Shown: positions 52,335-63,571, counted from the stretch's first letter. The stretch is DNA of 64,000 bases from CAVQXR01 sp046330455 (GCA_046330455.1 JAXLSU010000009.1:62001-126000); one strand, 5' to 3'. The notes: a model not told the origin generated them from the letters alone. A program made the numbers and translations.

Positions 52335-53909
52335 ATGACGAAGGTCTTTCGCACGGAGCTGAACCCGGTCGACTTCCTCCGCCGGGCCGCGTTCATGTAC
52401 CCGGAGAAGGTCGGCGTCGTCCACGGTGAGCGGCGGTACCCCTACCGGGAGGTTGCCGAGCGGTGCTGGCGGCTCGCGAACGGGCTACGGGCCGCCGGTC
52501 TCCGCAAGCAGGACCGCGTCGCGACGCTCGTGCCGAACGGCCCGGCGGCGCTCGAGGCGCACTTCGGCGTCCCGGCCGCCGGCGGGGTCCTCGTGACCGT
52601 GAACACCCGGCTCGGCAGCAGCGAGATCGAGTACATCCTCCTCCACAGCGGCGCGACGTTCCTGATCCTCGACGCCGAGCTGGAAGAGCTCGTCGAGTCG
52701 ATCGACCTCTCCGGCATGACGGTCATCCGCGTCGACGACACGGGCGAGCCCGGCGATCCGTACGAGGACTTCCTCGCCGGCGCGTCGCCGGTTGAGCCGG
52801 AGAGCTGGCTCGAGGACGAGGAGGAGCTGATCTCGATCAACTACACGTCGGGAACGACCGGGCGGCCGAAGGGCGTCCAGTACACGTATCGCGGCGCGTA
52901 CCTGAACGCGCTCAACGAGGCGGTCGTCGCCGCCCTCACGCCCGACTCGGTCTTTCTCTGGCTCCAGCCGATGTTCCATTGCAACGGCTGGTGCTTCACG
53001 TGGGGCGTCACGGCCGTGGCCGGACGGCACGTGACGATCCGGAAGGTCGACCCCGACCTGATCTGGGACCTCGTCGCGGCGGAGAGCGTCACGAACTTCA
53101 ACGGCGCGCCGACCGTGCAGCTCATGATTATCAACCACCCGAAGGCACACCGTGTCGAGCGGCCCGTCTACGTCATGGTCGCGGCCGCCCCACCGTCGCC
53201 GACGCTGTTCGCGCGCATGGAGGAGCTCAACTTCCGGCTCATTCACGCCTACGGGCTCACGGAGACCTACGGGCCGTCGACGATGTGCCCGGATCAGGAG
53301 AGCTGGAGGGCGTTGCCCGTCGAGGAGCGCTCGCGACGACTCGCCCGGCAGGGGCAGGCGCTTCCCTCGTCCGACCTCGTCCGGGTCGTCGACGACGAGA
53401 TGCGGAACGTGCCGCTCGACGGCGAGACGATGGGAGAGGTCGTCTTCCGCGGCAACCTCGTCATGGCCGGGTACTTCGAGGACGAGGCGGCCACCGAGCA
53501 GGCCTTCCGGGGCGGCTGGTTCCACTCCGGCGACCTCGCGGTCTGGCACCCCGACGGCAACATCGAGCTGCGAGACCGCGGCAAGGACATCATCATCTCC
53601 GGCGGCGAGAACATCTCGAGCATCGAGGTCGAGCATGCGCTCGTCGCGCATCCCGCCGTCCTCGAGTGCGCCGTCGTCGCGATCCCGGACGACCACTGGG
53701 GCGAGCGTCCGAAGGCGTTCGTGACGCTGAGAGACGACACGGCGGTGACCGAGACGGAGCTGATCGAGTTCGCGCGGAGCCGCCTTGCCCATTTCAAGGC
53801 GCCGGACGAGGTCGAGTTCGGCCCGCTCCCGAAGACGTCGACCGGGAAGGTGCAGAAGTTCGTGCTCCGAGACCGCGAGTGGGCAGGGCGCGAGAAGCGG
53901 ATCAACTGA
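52335..53909 (+). CDS. Acyl-CoA synthetase (AMP-forming), fatty-acid-CoA ligase type
   Basis: Adenylate-forming enzyme activating a carboxylic acid to its CoA thioester. The P-loop is SINYTSGTTGRPKGVQYTYRG; other motifs are IHAYGLTETYGPS, GWFHSGDLAVWHPDGNIELRDRGKDIIISGGENISSIEVE and the C-terminal Lys in PKTSTGKVQKFVL. 524 residues from ATG 52335. Resembles medium-chain (AlkK-type) ligases more than acetyl-CoA synthetase, so fatty acid degradation is plausible. Its 3' end overlaps the convergent MATE gene by 8 nt. Confidence 0.9.
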   Translation: MTKVFRTELNPVDFLRRAAFMYPEKVGVVHGERRYPYREVAERCWRLANGLRAAGLRKQDRVATLVPNGPAALEAHFGVPAAGGVLVTVNTRLGSSEIEYILLHSGATFLILDAELEELVESIDLSGMTVIRVDDTGEPGDPYEDFLAGASPVEPESWLEDEEELISINYTSGTTGRPKGVQYTYRGAYLNALNEAVVAALTPDSVFLWLQPMFHCNGWCFTWGVTAVAGRHVTIRKVDPDLIWDLVAAESVTNFNGAPTVQLMIINHPKAHRVERPVYVMVAAAPPSPTLFARMEELNFRLIHAYGLTETYGPSTMCPDQESWRALPVEERSRRLARQGQALPSSDLVRVVDDEMRNVPLDGETMGEVVFRGNLVMAGYFEDEAATEQAFRGGWFHSGDLAVWHPDGNIELRDRGKDIIISGGENISSIEVEHALVAHPAVLECAVVAIPDDHWGERPKAFVTLRDDTAVTETELIEFARSRLAHFKAPDEVEFGPLPKTSTGKVQKFVLRDREWAGREKRIN

Positions 53910-55275
53910 CCGCGGCGGGCCCGTCCCCCCAGCCGGTGACCTGCCAGCGACCCTGGGCGAAGCGGACGCCGAGCAACGCCACGCGGACAGCGAGGAGCGC
54001 GAGGACGGCGAGCCAGACCCCGAGCAGGCTCCAGCCGGCCGCGAGCGTCGCGAGCGAGAGACCCGCCGAGACCGCGAACGCGGCGACCATCGACCACATC
54101 AAGTAGCGACCGTCCCCGGCGCCGATGAGGATCCCGTCGAGCGCGAACGCCGCACCGCCGAGGGGCTGCATCAACGCGAACACGAGCCAGACGAGCGCAA
54201 CCTGATCGAGCACCGTGGGATCGTCCGCGAACGCGTGGGGCAGCAGGTCCGCGAGACCGACGAGCACTGCGGCGAGGAGCCCGCCGGCGGCGACCGAGAG
54301 CACGATCATCCGCTTGCCGGCCGCGAAGGCCTCGTGTGCGTCGCCGGCTCCGAGCGCCTGGCCGACGAGGACCTGGCCCGCGATCGCCACCGCGTCGAGC
54401 ACGAGCGCGAGAAAGAACCAGAGGCTGACCACGACCTGGTGGCCTGCGATCGCGTCCGGGCCGATCCTCGCCGCCACGGCGCTTGCGACGAGCAGGGCTC
54501 CGTACAGCGCCGCCGTCCGCACGAAGATGTGGCGCCCGAGCCGGAGCAGCACGAGGGCGGTGTCGATCCGCGGTCGGAGCTCTCCGGCGACCGAGCTCAC
54601 GATGCGGATCACGAAGGCCGACCCCATCGCTGCCTGGGCGATCACGGTGCCCCAGGCCGAGCCCTCGATCCCCCAGCCGAAGCCGTAGACGAACACGACC
54701 TCGAGGATCGCGTTCAGGACGTTGCCCGCGACGAGGACGACGAGCGGGAAGCGCAGATCGGCGACCCCCCGCAGGTAGCCCTGCCCGCCGAGCGCGACGA
54801 ACCCGAACGGAAGCCCGAGGGCCGCGATGCGCAGGTAGGTGACGGCGAGGTCGGCCGTCTCTCCGTCGGCCCCGAAGAGGCCCACGGCGGGCTCCGCCAG
54901 ACCGATCGTGAGACCGGTCAGGACGACGCCGATCCCCAGCGACAGCCAGAGGGCCTGGGCTCCGAGGCGTAGTGCGGTCGCGCTCTCGCCGGCACCCGAC
55001 GCGCGGGCGACCTGGGCGGTCGTGCTGTAGGCGAGGAAGTTGAAGAGGGCGAACAGCCCCGCGAGGACCGCGGCCGCGATCCCGAGTGCGGCAAGCGGCT
55101 CGCGGCCGAGATGGCCGACGATCGCGGTGTCGACGAGCACGTAGAGCGGCTCGGCGGCGAGCGCGCCGAGGGCCGGTAGCGCCAGGGCGAGGATGCGTCG
55201 GTCGTACGGCGAGCGGAGGCTCAGAGCCCGCTCCTGCCGCGCCGGATCCGCACGGTCTGACGCTCGGCGGCTCAA
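53902..55275 (-). CDS. MATE-family multidrug exporter
   Basis: 457 residues with about 12 membrane segments arranged in two similar halves, each with the MATE pattern (LALPALGALAAEPLYVLVDTAIVGHLG in the first, and FVRTAALYGALLVASAVAARIGPDAIAGHQVV in the second). DinF-like subgroup. Exports cationic compounds in exchange for Na+ or H+. A charged cytosolic N-terminus (RRASDRADPARQERALSLRS) precedes TM1. Start ATG 55275; 93 nt separate it from the aldo/keto reductase gene on the same strand. Confidence 0.9.
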   Translation of the reverse strand: MSRRASDRADPARQERALSLRSPYDRRILALALPALGALAAEPLYVLVDTAIVGHLGREPLAALGIAAAVLAGLFALFNFLAYSTTAQVARASGAGESATALRLGAQALWLSLGIGVVLTGLTIGLAEPAVGLFGADGETADLAVTYLRIAALGLPFGFVALGGQGYLRGVADLRFPLVVLVAGNVLNAILEVVFVYGFGWGIEGSAWGTVIAQAAMGSAFVIRIVSSVAGELRPRIDTALVLLRLGRHIFVRTAALYGALLVASAVAARIGPDAIAGHQVVVSLWFFLALVLDAVAIAGQVLVGQALGAGDAHEAFAAGKRMIVLSVAAGGLLAAVLVGLADLLPHAFADDPTVLDQVALVWLVFALMQPLGGAAFALDGILIGAGDGRYLMWSMVAAFAVSAGLSLATLAAGWSLLGVWLAVLALLAVRVALLGVRFAQGRWQVTGWGDGPAAVS

Positions 55276-55368
55276 CCTCCCCAGATCCCGCTCGTCGACG
55301 GTGGGCTCACGGGCGGGATCCGGGGCGGGTAGGCGCGGGTCTGGTCGGGCGGCGTCCGCGCATCCGGC

Positions 55369-56394
55369 TCAGCTGCGCCGGGGCGGGGAGACCCAGCCAG
55401 GCATGCGTGACTCGGGGTAGCGCTCCCCGTCCACCGCGCCCGCCGGAACTGCCAGGGAGAGCGCTCGTGCCTGCTCGTCTGTGAGCGACACGGCGGCCGC
55501 GCGGACGTTCTCCTCGAGATAGCGAACGCGCTTCGTGCCCGGGATCGGGACGATCCACGGCCGCTGGTGCAGGAGCCACGCGAGTGCCAGCTGACCCGGC
55601 AGGACACCGAGCTCGGCCGCGATCGCCTCCACGCGCGCGACGAGCGTGAGGTTGCGGTCGAGGCTCGCGTCGGCCCAGCGGGGCGCGCTGCGCCGCCAGT
55701 CGCGCTCGTCGAGGCCGTTCGTGTCCGCGTACCGGCCGGTGAGCATCCCGCGGCCGAGCGGGGCGTAGGGGAGGAGGCCAAGGCCGAGCTCCTCGAGCAC
55801 GTCGAGCACGCCGTCCTCGAGATTGCGCTCGAACAGCGAGTACTCGCTCTGGAGCGATGCGATCGGCGCAACGGCGGCGGCGCGGCGGATGTCCTCCGGC
55901 CGGGCCTCCGAGAGCCCGAGAAAGCGCACCTTGCCCTCGGTGACGAGCTCGGCCATCGCGCCGACCGTCTCCTCGATCGGGATCTCGGGATCGACCCGGT
56001 GGAGCTGGTACAGGTCGATCACCTCGATCCCGAGCCGGGTGAGACTCGCCTCGCAGGCCTCCCGCACGTACTCGGGCCGCCCGCTGAAGCCGGCGTAGGT
56101 GCCGTCGGGCCCGCGGAGGATCCCGAACTTCGTCGCGACCACCGCCTGCTCGCGGCGCCCGCGCACGGCCTCTCCGACGAGCCGTTCGTTCTCGCCCTGC
56201 CCGTACATGTCGGCCGTGTCGAGGAGCGTCACGCCGAGCTCGAGCGCTCGATGAATCGTGCGGATCGCCTCGCCGCGGTCGGGCACGCCGTAGAACTCGG
56301 ACATGCCCATGCAGCCGAGCCCGAGCGCCGAGACGCGCAGGCCGCTGCGTCCGAGCTCGCGCTCCGGGAGGGCGCCGCTCCCGCTCAAAGCCAT
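55369..56394 (-). CDS. Aldo/keto reductase
   Basis: NADPH-dependent carbonyl reductase, TIM barrel of 341 residues. Catalytic tetrad is visible: Asp and Tyr in LLDTADMYGQGENE, Lys in AVVATKFGI, His in IDLYQLHRVDPEIP. Cofactor-binding end: PIPGTKRVRYLEENVRA. Start ATG 56394 (MALSGSGALPERELGRSGL) lies 10 nt inside the end of the upstream gene; longer readings are Arg-rich and unlikely. AKR13/YajO-like group. Coupled to the NTF2-monooxygenase gene. Confidence 0.9.
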   Translation of the reverse strand: MALSGSGALPERELGRSGLRVSALGLGCMGMSEFYGVPDRGEAIRTIHRALELGVTLLDTADMYGQGENERLVGEAVRGRREQAVVATKFGILRGPDGTYAGFSGRPEYVREACEASLTRLGIEVIDLYQLHRVDPEIPIEETVGAMAELVTEGKVRFLGLSEARPEDIRRAAAVAPIASLQSEYSLFERNLEDGVLDVLEELGLGLLPYAPLGRGMLTGRYADTNGLDERDWRRSAPRWADASLDRNLTLVARVEAIAAELGVLPGQLALAWLLHQRPWIVPIPGTKRVRYLEENVRAAAVSLTDEQARALSLAVPAGAVDGERYPESRMPGWVSPPRRS

Positions 56395-57257
56395 GCCGGC
56401 GCTTCCGAGAGCCTCTCGCCGCACGAGCCGCAGCCGTCGCCCCCGGCCTTGACCATCTCCCCGCAGGCGCCGCAGCGAACCCACATCCCGTTCAGCCGCT
56501 CCGGTACCCAGACGCCGGTCTGGCCGCCGGCCGCGAACTCCGGTCCGAAGAACACCTGCATGGCACTACGATGGGCCTCGCTGCCACGCATCTGCCCGAC
56601 GCTCTCGACGTCCTCCCACGCCGTGACGGTGAGCATCCGGGTGCCTGCGACCCCCGTGAAGGCCGAGATGAAGCCGGGCATGCCGAGCATCTCCTTCAGC
56701 GTGTCGCGCGACATCGCGCGAACGCGCTGCCTCTCGGCCTCGTCGTGTACCTCGAGCACCGTGAGTGAGATCGCTCCCGGCTGCGTTCCCTTCCCCGTCG
56801 TCACGTGGGTGCTCGTGCCGAAGCGGAACGGGCCGAGCTCGCGCGGCTGCACGATCACATCGAGGCCGAGCTGCTCGACGAGCGTCCCCGGGGCGAAGTA
56901 GCCGTCCACCGAGTGAACGCCCTCACCGTCCGCCCGGATGAAGTCGGCGCCGGGAAGCGCGACCTCACGACCGGTCGGCGGCAGGCCGTGGAACGGCCCT
57001 GTATTCGTTCCCCGCATCACCCACTGGGCCGCGACCAGCCCGTCGCCCGTCAGCCCCGTGCTGACGAGCTCGAACGCGAGATCGGGGAAGGATGCGACGA
57101 GACCGGCGGCGTATTCGGCCGTCCCCGTCGCGTCGAGCCCCTGCGGAACGTTCGGGTCGCGGTAGACGCCTCCCGGAGCGAAGGAGGCGGCAAGGGCCTC
57201 GGAATCGTGGGCGTTCCAGGCGTCGAAGTACCGTTGCGCGGCCGCGGGGGCGTCCAC
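56385..57257 (-). CDS. Three-domain protein: SnoaL/NTF2-like, antibiotic-monooxygenase-like, zinc ribbon
   Basis: 290 residues. First about 125: SnoaL pattern AQRYFDAWNAHDSEALAASFAPGGVYRDPN ... GYFAPGTLVEQLG. Middle: ABM-like ferredoxin fold (SLTVLEVHDEAERQRVR, GFISAFTGVAGTRMLTVTAWEDVESVGQM). End: RCGACGEMVKAGGDGCGSCGERL, two CxxC knuckles forming a small zinc ribbon. The GTG start at 57257 follows a long gene-poor leader. A fusion of small catalytic or ligand-binding folds with a zinc ribbon suggests a multi-partner enzyme of secondary or xenobiotic metabolism; substrate unknown. Overlaps the aldo/keto reductase gene by 10 nt. Confidence 0.75.
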   Translation of the reverse strand: MDAPAAAQRYFDAWNAHDSEALAASFAPGGVYRDPNVPQGLDATGTAEYAAGLVASFPDLAFELVSTGLTGDGLVAAQWVMRGTNTGPFHGLPPTGREVALPGADFIRADGEGVHSVDGYFAPGTLVEQLGLDVIVQPRELGPFRFGTSTHVTTGKGTQPGAISLTVLEVHDEAERQRVRAMSRDTLKEMLGMPGFISAFTGVAGTRMLTVTAWEDVESVGQMRGSEAHRSAMQVFFGPEFAAGGQTGVWVPERLNGMWVRCGACGEMVKAGGDGCGSCGERLSEAPAWL

Positions 57258-57309
57258 TCGCTCCTCCCAGGGTCGGGGATCGGGTGGGCGAACGGTAGCG
57301 AAGGGGGCG

Positions 57310-57399
57310 TCAGCGTGCGGGCCGGCGCCAGAAGACGGCAGCGACTGCGGCGGCCTGCGCGATCAGGGAGAACGCGGCGATCAGCTTCAGCACCCTCAT
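57310..57399 (-). CDS. Possible 29-residue membrane miniprotein
   Basis: ATG at 57399 is preceded 6 nt earlier by GGAG. The product is MRVLKLIAAFSLIAQ then AAAVAAVFWRRPAR: a single hydrophobic helix flanked by positive charges at both ends. It is too short for usual gene calls and lies between a divergent pair, so the evidence is only the ribosome-binding site and composition. Confidence 0.35.
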   Translation of the reverse strand: MRVLKLIAAFSLIAQAAAVAAVFWRRPAR

Positions 57400-57546
57400 T
57401 GCCGACTCCATCGTCGGGACATGATTCGTTCATCGGCCGCGGATCCCTGTTTCTTGATCCCAACGGCACAATCTCGCGTCGGCGGGCGCACGCCTGCTCG
57501 ACCTGCGAGACTGAGCCTCGATGAGCGGACCGGCCGGTAGCGGGCC

Positions 57547-58518
57547 ATGAGGGCCGTCGTGTTCACGGGTGCCGGTGGGAACGAGGTCGTCACCGTCGTG
57601 GAGCGGCCCGATCCGGTCCCGGGCGCGGGGGAGCTGCTCGTCGCTCCCCGCTTCGCAGGCCTGAACCCGGCCGACAGCCTCCAGCGAGCCGGCCGCTACC
57701 CCGCCCCTCCGGGGGCCCCTCCGGACATCCCCGGCCTCGAGGTCGGCGGCGAGGTCGTCGCCTGCGGCGAGGGCGTCTCGGCGTTCGGGCCCGGCGACCG
57801 CGTGTTCGGGATCGTGGGCGGCGGCGGGCTCGCCGACCGCGTCGTCGTCCACGAGACGAACGTCGTTCGCGTACCGCATTCCCTGGACGATCGGGGCGCC
57901 GCCGCCGTTCCCGAGGTGTTCATCACTGCCCATGACGCCGTCGTCACCCAGTGCGGCCTCGCGGCCGATGAGACGCTGCTCGTCCATGCCGGTGCCGGCG
58001 GAGTTGGGACGGCTGCGATCCAGATCGGCCTCGACGTGGGCGCGCGCGTGCTTGCGACGGTCCGGTCGGAGCGAAGCGCCGACGCGGTGGCCGGCCTGGG
58101 CGCGGAGCCCCTCGCGGACGAAGGCTTCGCGAGCGCCGTGCGCGAGGCCACCGGAGGTGCGGGCGCCGACGTGATCCTCGAGCTCGTCGGCGCACCGCAT
58201 TTTCCCGGCAACGTCGAGGCGCTCGCCCACCGGGGCCGGATCGTGGTCGTCGGTGTCGGCGCCGGGGTCGAGGCCGGGGTCTCCCTGATCGCGCTCATGG
58301 GGAAGCGAGCGTCGATCCGCGGCACGGTCCTGCGCACGCGCCCGCTCGAGGAGAAGGGCGCGGCTGTACGGGCGTTCGAGCGTGATGTCGGGCCCGGGCT
58401 CGCGGCCGGGCGGATCCGACCCGTCATCGACTCCGTCTTTGCGCTCGACGAGGTCGCCGCCGCCTTCGACCGCCTCGACGGGTCGGGCAAGGTCGGAAAG
58501 GTTCTTCTGGCGCTGTGA
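57547..58518 (+). CDS. NADPH:quinone reductase-like zinc-independent oxidoreductase
   Basis: Medium-chain dehydrogenase/reductase of 323 residues, quinone-oxidoreductase type. GroES-like N-domain (AVVFTGAGGNEVVTVVERPDPVPGAGELLV), nucleotide-binding AGAGGVGTAAIQIG, substrate-side NPADSLQRAGRYP. No structural-zinc Cys cluster. Reduces quinones or alpha,beta-unsaturated carbonyls with NADPH. ATG 57547; the stop overlaps the next gene by 4 nt (GTGA). The upstream gap of 147 nt contains only the miniprotein ORF on the other strand. Confidence 0.88.
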   Translation: MRAVVFTGAGGNEVVTVVERPDPVPGAGELLVAPRFAGLNPADSLQRAGRYPAPPGAPPDIPGLEVGGEVVACGEGVSAFGPGDRVFGIVGGGGLADRVVVHETNVVRVPHSLDDRGAAAVPEVFITAHDAVVTQCGLAADETLLVHAGAGGVGTAAIQIGLDVGARVLATVRSERSADAVAGLGAEPLADEGFASAVREATGGAGADVILELVGAPHFPGNVEALAHRGRIVVVGVGAGVEAGVSLIALMGKRASIRGTVLRTRPLEEKGAAVRAFERDVGPGLAAGRIRPVIDSVFALDEVAAAFDRLDGSGKVGKVLLAL

Positions 58519-59021
58519 CCGGCGGCGCCCGCATCCCGTTCCTCGAGGGCCGGAGGCCCGACCAGATCGGGATCATCGTCCCGTTGCTCGACGAGGGCGT
58601 GCGCCGCTACTCCGCGCTCTGGGGTCTCGGCCCCTGGAGTGCCTGGACCTACGGGCCGAAGACGGTTCCGCACCTCGGGTACCGCGGTGGGCCGGGCTCC
58701 TACACGCTGCGGCTTGCGATCACCGGTACCGGCCCGCAGATCGAGCTGATCGAGTCCGTGGAGGGCCCGAGCATCTACGAGGAGTGGCTCGAGGCGCACG
58801 GTCCGGGCCTCCACCACCTCGGGTTCTGGGTCGATTCCCTCGAGGAGGCGACGGCGCAGATGGAGGCGGCCGGCTTCGGGCTCCTGCAGTCGGGGGCCGG
58901 GTACGGGCTGCGTGGGGACGGCGCGTACGGCTACTACGACACGCAGGGCGAGCTCGGCGTGATCCTCGAGGCGATCGAGCTCGTTGCCGAGCGCCGGACG
59001 CCCGAGGTCACCTGGCCCTGA
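58515..59021 (+). CDS. VOC-superfamily protein (glyoxalase/dioxygenase fold)
   Basis: 168 residues. Paired betaalphabetabetabeta modules: DQIGIIVPLLDEGVRRYSALWGLGPWSAW and GPGLHHLGFWVDSLEEATAQMEAAGFG; likely metal ligands include the His in LHHLGFWV, an early His/Asp in the first module and Glu in GVILEAIEL. Shape fits methylmalonyl-CoA epimerase-like or dioxygenase-like VOC proteins. Start GTG 58515 coupled to the quinone reductase gene, so the two probably act on a common compound. Confidence 0.85.
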   Translation: MTGGARIPFLEGRRPDQIGIIVPLLDEGVRRYSALWGLGPWSAWTYGPKTVPHLGYRGGPGSYTLRLAITGTGPQIELIESVEGPSIYEEWLEAHGPGLHHLGFWVDSLEEATAQMEAAGFGLLQSGAGYGLRGDGAYGYYDTQGELGVILEAIELVAERRTPEVTWP

Positions 59022-59033
59022 GCGGCGTCGGCC

Positions 59034-59354
59034 TCAGCAGGCGGGCTTCCCGAAGGCCGGCCGGAGGTCGCAGGGGACGCGAAGCGAATCGGGCGGCTCC
59101 GCGGCGGCCTCGTCGACGCCGGCGTGCTGCACGATCCAGTAGCCGTCGACGAACCTGACCCAGACGGCGAAGCGGCCGCCGTTCCCGGGCCAGCGATACC
59201 GGCCGGTCACGAGCGCCCAGGCGCTGCGGCGCGTGCTGCGCCGGCCCTTCACCGCCGAGATCCCGCCGAGGCCGAGGCGGCCTCCCGCGTACCGGGTCGC
59301 CGTCATGACGGCCTTTCCCGGCGCGGGCCGTATCTTCGCGTCAGCCCGGGCCAT
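59034..59354 (-). CDS. Hypothetical protein (106 aa)
   Basis: Basic N-terminal half (ARADAKIRPAPGKAVMTATRYAGGRLGLGGISAVKGRRSTRRSAW) followed by a compact beta segment ALVTGRYRWPGNGGRFAVWVRFVDGYWIVQHAG and an acidic end with Cys (VPCDLRPAFGKPAC). An in-frame stop lies a few codons upstream of ATG 59354, so this is the complete gene unless a downstream start is used. No signal peptide. Unrecognised; the FAVWVRFVDGYW core may be a small RNA- or ligand-binding barrel. Confidence 0.55.
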   Translation of the reverse strand: MARADAKIRPAPGKAVMTATRYAGGRLGLGGISAVKGRRSTRRSAWALVTGRYRWPGNGGRFAVWVRFVDGYWIVQHAGVDEAAAEPPDSLRVPCDLRPAFGKPAC

Positions 59355-59389
59355 CGTCCCGGGAGCCTGCCAGGTCCCCGCCCGTCACG

Positions 59390-60883
59390 CTACGGCCGGC
59401 GAACGATCCGCGTCGTCGTCCCGGCGAACACGGTCGGGACGCTCGGGAGCACGGGCTCGGCGACGGGGTCCCACACGCGGGGCGCGGGCGGAGGTGTGAC
59501 GACTGCGGGCTGCTCGCGGCCGACCACGGCCTCGAGTGCCTGGACGCAGGAGGGATCGAATGCCGTGCCGCTCTCCCGGCGCAGCTGTTCGAGCGCCTGC
59601 GCACGCGTCCAGGCGACCCGGTAGACGCGGTCGGAGACGAGGGCGTCGTAGACGTCGCAGACGCCGAGGATCCGGGTCTCGAGAGACAGCGCGTCGCCGG
59701 TCGCGCCCCTCGGGTATCCGCTTCCGTCGAGCCGCTCGTGGTGGGAACCGACGAGCGCGCGGACGTTGGCCGGGAATCCACCGAGCTCCTCGAGGAGCTT
59801 CGCGCCGCGCACCGGGTGCTGCCTGACCTGGGCGTACTCATCGCCGGTCAGCGGGCCGGGCTTGCGCAGGATCCGGTCGGGAAGGGCGAGCTTCCCGATG
59901 TCGTGGAGCAGCCCGGCGGTTGCGAGGACGCGCAGGCGACCTGGAGCGAGCCCGAGCTCGTCGCCGAGCTCGACCGCGAGCAGGGCCACGCGGCGGGCGT
60001 GGCCTTCCGTGTACCGATCCTTCTCGGCCAGACAGACGGTCAGGGCCCGCACGTGTGAGCCGAGAAACGCCTCCTCGGCGAGTACGAGCTCGACCGCCTT
60101 CAGGTCGCCGCTCAGCGGCCTCGAGGCCACGCCGCGGTGCAGATCGAACGCCACGACACCTCCGACGAGCGCGATCCCGGCCACCTCGAGAGCGTGGCCG
60201 AGCCACCATCCGAGATCCCAGGGCCCGAGCGTCAGGGCGGCGGCGAGCGCGGTGGCGAGCCAGACGATCCCGGCCACGACCATCAGGTCCGCGGTACGCC
60301 GGGTCAGCCGCCAGGTGCGAAACGCGCGCAGCCCGAGCGCGAGGTAGAACGCGAGACCGACGGCCAGCAGGATGAGCGCTGCCGGGCTGAGCCGCTCGGG
60401 AACAGCAGGGACGAACCGGGGAGCGAGCATGCCCACCGCGCTCAGGATCGAGATCGCCCCGAGCACGGCGGCGATCAGCCAGAGCAGGGGCACGACCCGC
60501 CGCGACCCGCTCCACCCTCTCACCGCCGAGAGCGCGAGCACGGCCCCACCGACGGGCAGGGTGGCGGCGCCGGTGAACGCCACGAGCCCGTTGTCGCCGA
60601 CGAGCAACCCGGGCGTCGAGATGCCGTGGACGAGCAGGAGGGCCGCCATCACCGAGAAGGCGCCGCCGACGAGCACGACCCGCCCGTCCCGCCGCCGGGC
60701 ACCGGCCACGGTCAGGGCAGCCGAGGCGCCCGCGGCGGCGCACGCCGCGATCGCGACCGCCGAGAAGTGCACGATGCCCGGGAGCACCACCGTCTCGCGC
60801 GCGAAGAAGTGCAGGGTCGCAAGAGGCACGGCGCAGCTGACTGCGCTCCAGAACAGCATCGGCAGGAGCTGGCCCCGTCCCAC
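59390..60883 (-). CDS. Membrane-anchored HD-GYP phosphodiesterase-like protein
   Basis: 497 residues. N-terminal two-thirds contain about 7 transmembrane helices (for example LLPMLFWSAVSCAVPLATLHFFA, AVLGAISILSAVGMLA, LMVVAGIVWLATALAAALTLG). The cytosolic C-terminal HD-GYP domain has KDRYTEGHARRVALLAVELG, LLHDIGKLALPD (HD metal site) and GSHHERLDGSGYPRGATGDALSLETRILGVCDVYDAL (GYP signature). HD-GYP enzymes hydrolyse cyclic di-GMP or cGAMP. No GGDEF gene is in the window. Signal sensed by the membrane part is unknown. Confidence 0.9.
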   Translation of the reverse strand: MGRGQLLPMLFWSAVSCAVPLATLHFFARETVVLPGIVHFSAVAIAACAAAGASAALTVAGARRRDGRVVLVGGAFSVMAALLLVHGISTPGLLVGDNGLVAFTGAATLPVGGAVLALSAVRGWSGSRRVVPLLWLIAAVLGAISILSAVGMLAPRFVPAVPERLSPAALILLAVGLAFYLALGLRAFRTWRLTRRTADLMVVAGIVWLATALAAALTLGPWDLGWWLGHALEVAGIALVGGVVAFDLHRGVASRPLSGDLKAVELVLAEEAFLGSHVRALTVCLAEKDRYTEGHARRVALLAVELGDELGLAPGRLRVLATAGLLHDIGKLALPDRILRKPGPLTGDEYAQVRQHPVRGAKLLEELGGFPANVRALVGSHHERLDGSGYPRGATGDALSLETRILGVCDVYDALVSDRVYRVAWTRAQALEQLRRESGTAFDPSCVQALEAVVGREQPAVVTPPPAPRVWDPVAEPVLPSVPTVFAGTTTRIVRRP

Positions 60884-60939
60884 CCCGCGTGTATCGGTCG
60901 GAACGAAGTCGGACCTGAGGTTGCTGCGATACTGGGACG

Positions 60940-62981
<2,042 letters not shown>

Positions 62982-62982
<1 letters not shown>

Positions 62983-63530
62983 TGGACGGCCGTCGTCGGC
63001 GGGAGCTCCTCGGACAGTGGGGGCCGGTCGAGACCGACCCGCGCGAGCGGGCGCGGGCGAGCGCGCTCCAGGCCGAGATCGAGGGCGCCCCCGCGGCCGG
63101 CCGCCGGGTCGAGATCCGCCGCCGCCACTTCCGGCCCACGGTCGACTCCTACGTCGCCTCGCTCGGCGGGCCGCTCCCGTACATGGTGCGCCTGCGGGAG
63201 ATCGACCGGCTCACGCGCGAGGCCGAGAGGGCGCTCGGCGAACGCTGGCACCGGCTCGCGTCCGAGTGTGCAGACGACCCGTCGCGCTTCCCGGCGCGCT
63301 GGCGTGAGCTCGTCGAGCGCTGGAGCTTCGTCGAGGTGAACGACCTCGTCGACCGTCACAATCGCTGGTACCCGATCGAGGCCCGACTCGCGATGGACGT
63401 GAAGCGGCGCGACTACGTCTTCGTGAACGGAAAGCCGTACCGCCAGGAGCCGCTCGACGCGGCCTGGGCACTTCGTCGCTTCCCGCCCGACCTCGCCGCG
63501 GCAGACTCCGGACAGGCGTCGCTCGGCTGA
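62982..63530 (+). CDS. Hypothetical protein coupled to the YyaL-like gene
   Basis: 182 residues from ATG 62982, whose first base is the last base of the upstream stop codon (TGATG). Basic N-terminus (DGRRRRELLGQWGPVETDPRERARASALQAEIEG), then RRVEIRRRHFRPTVDSYVASLGGPLPYMVRLREIDRLT, WSFVEVNDLVDRHNRWYPIEARLAMDVKRRDYVFVNGKPYRQEPLDAAW. The RRRDYVFVNGKPYRQ part is conserved in unannotated actinobacterial proteins. No catalytic motif, no signal peptide. Function unknown. Confidence 0.65.
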
Positions 63531-63550
63531 CCCCGCCCTCCGGGCGGGGC

Positions 63551-63571
63551 GGGCCGGATGAGATCCTGCCC
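63551..63571 (+). repeat. Palindromic repeat, third intergenic copy
   Basis: Arms GGGCCGGAT and ATCCTGCCC (one mismatch to the standard copy) around GAG, followed by CTAC. It lies 20 nt after the preceding stop codon and 60 nt before the convergent receiver-domain gene. Confidence 0.75.
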
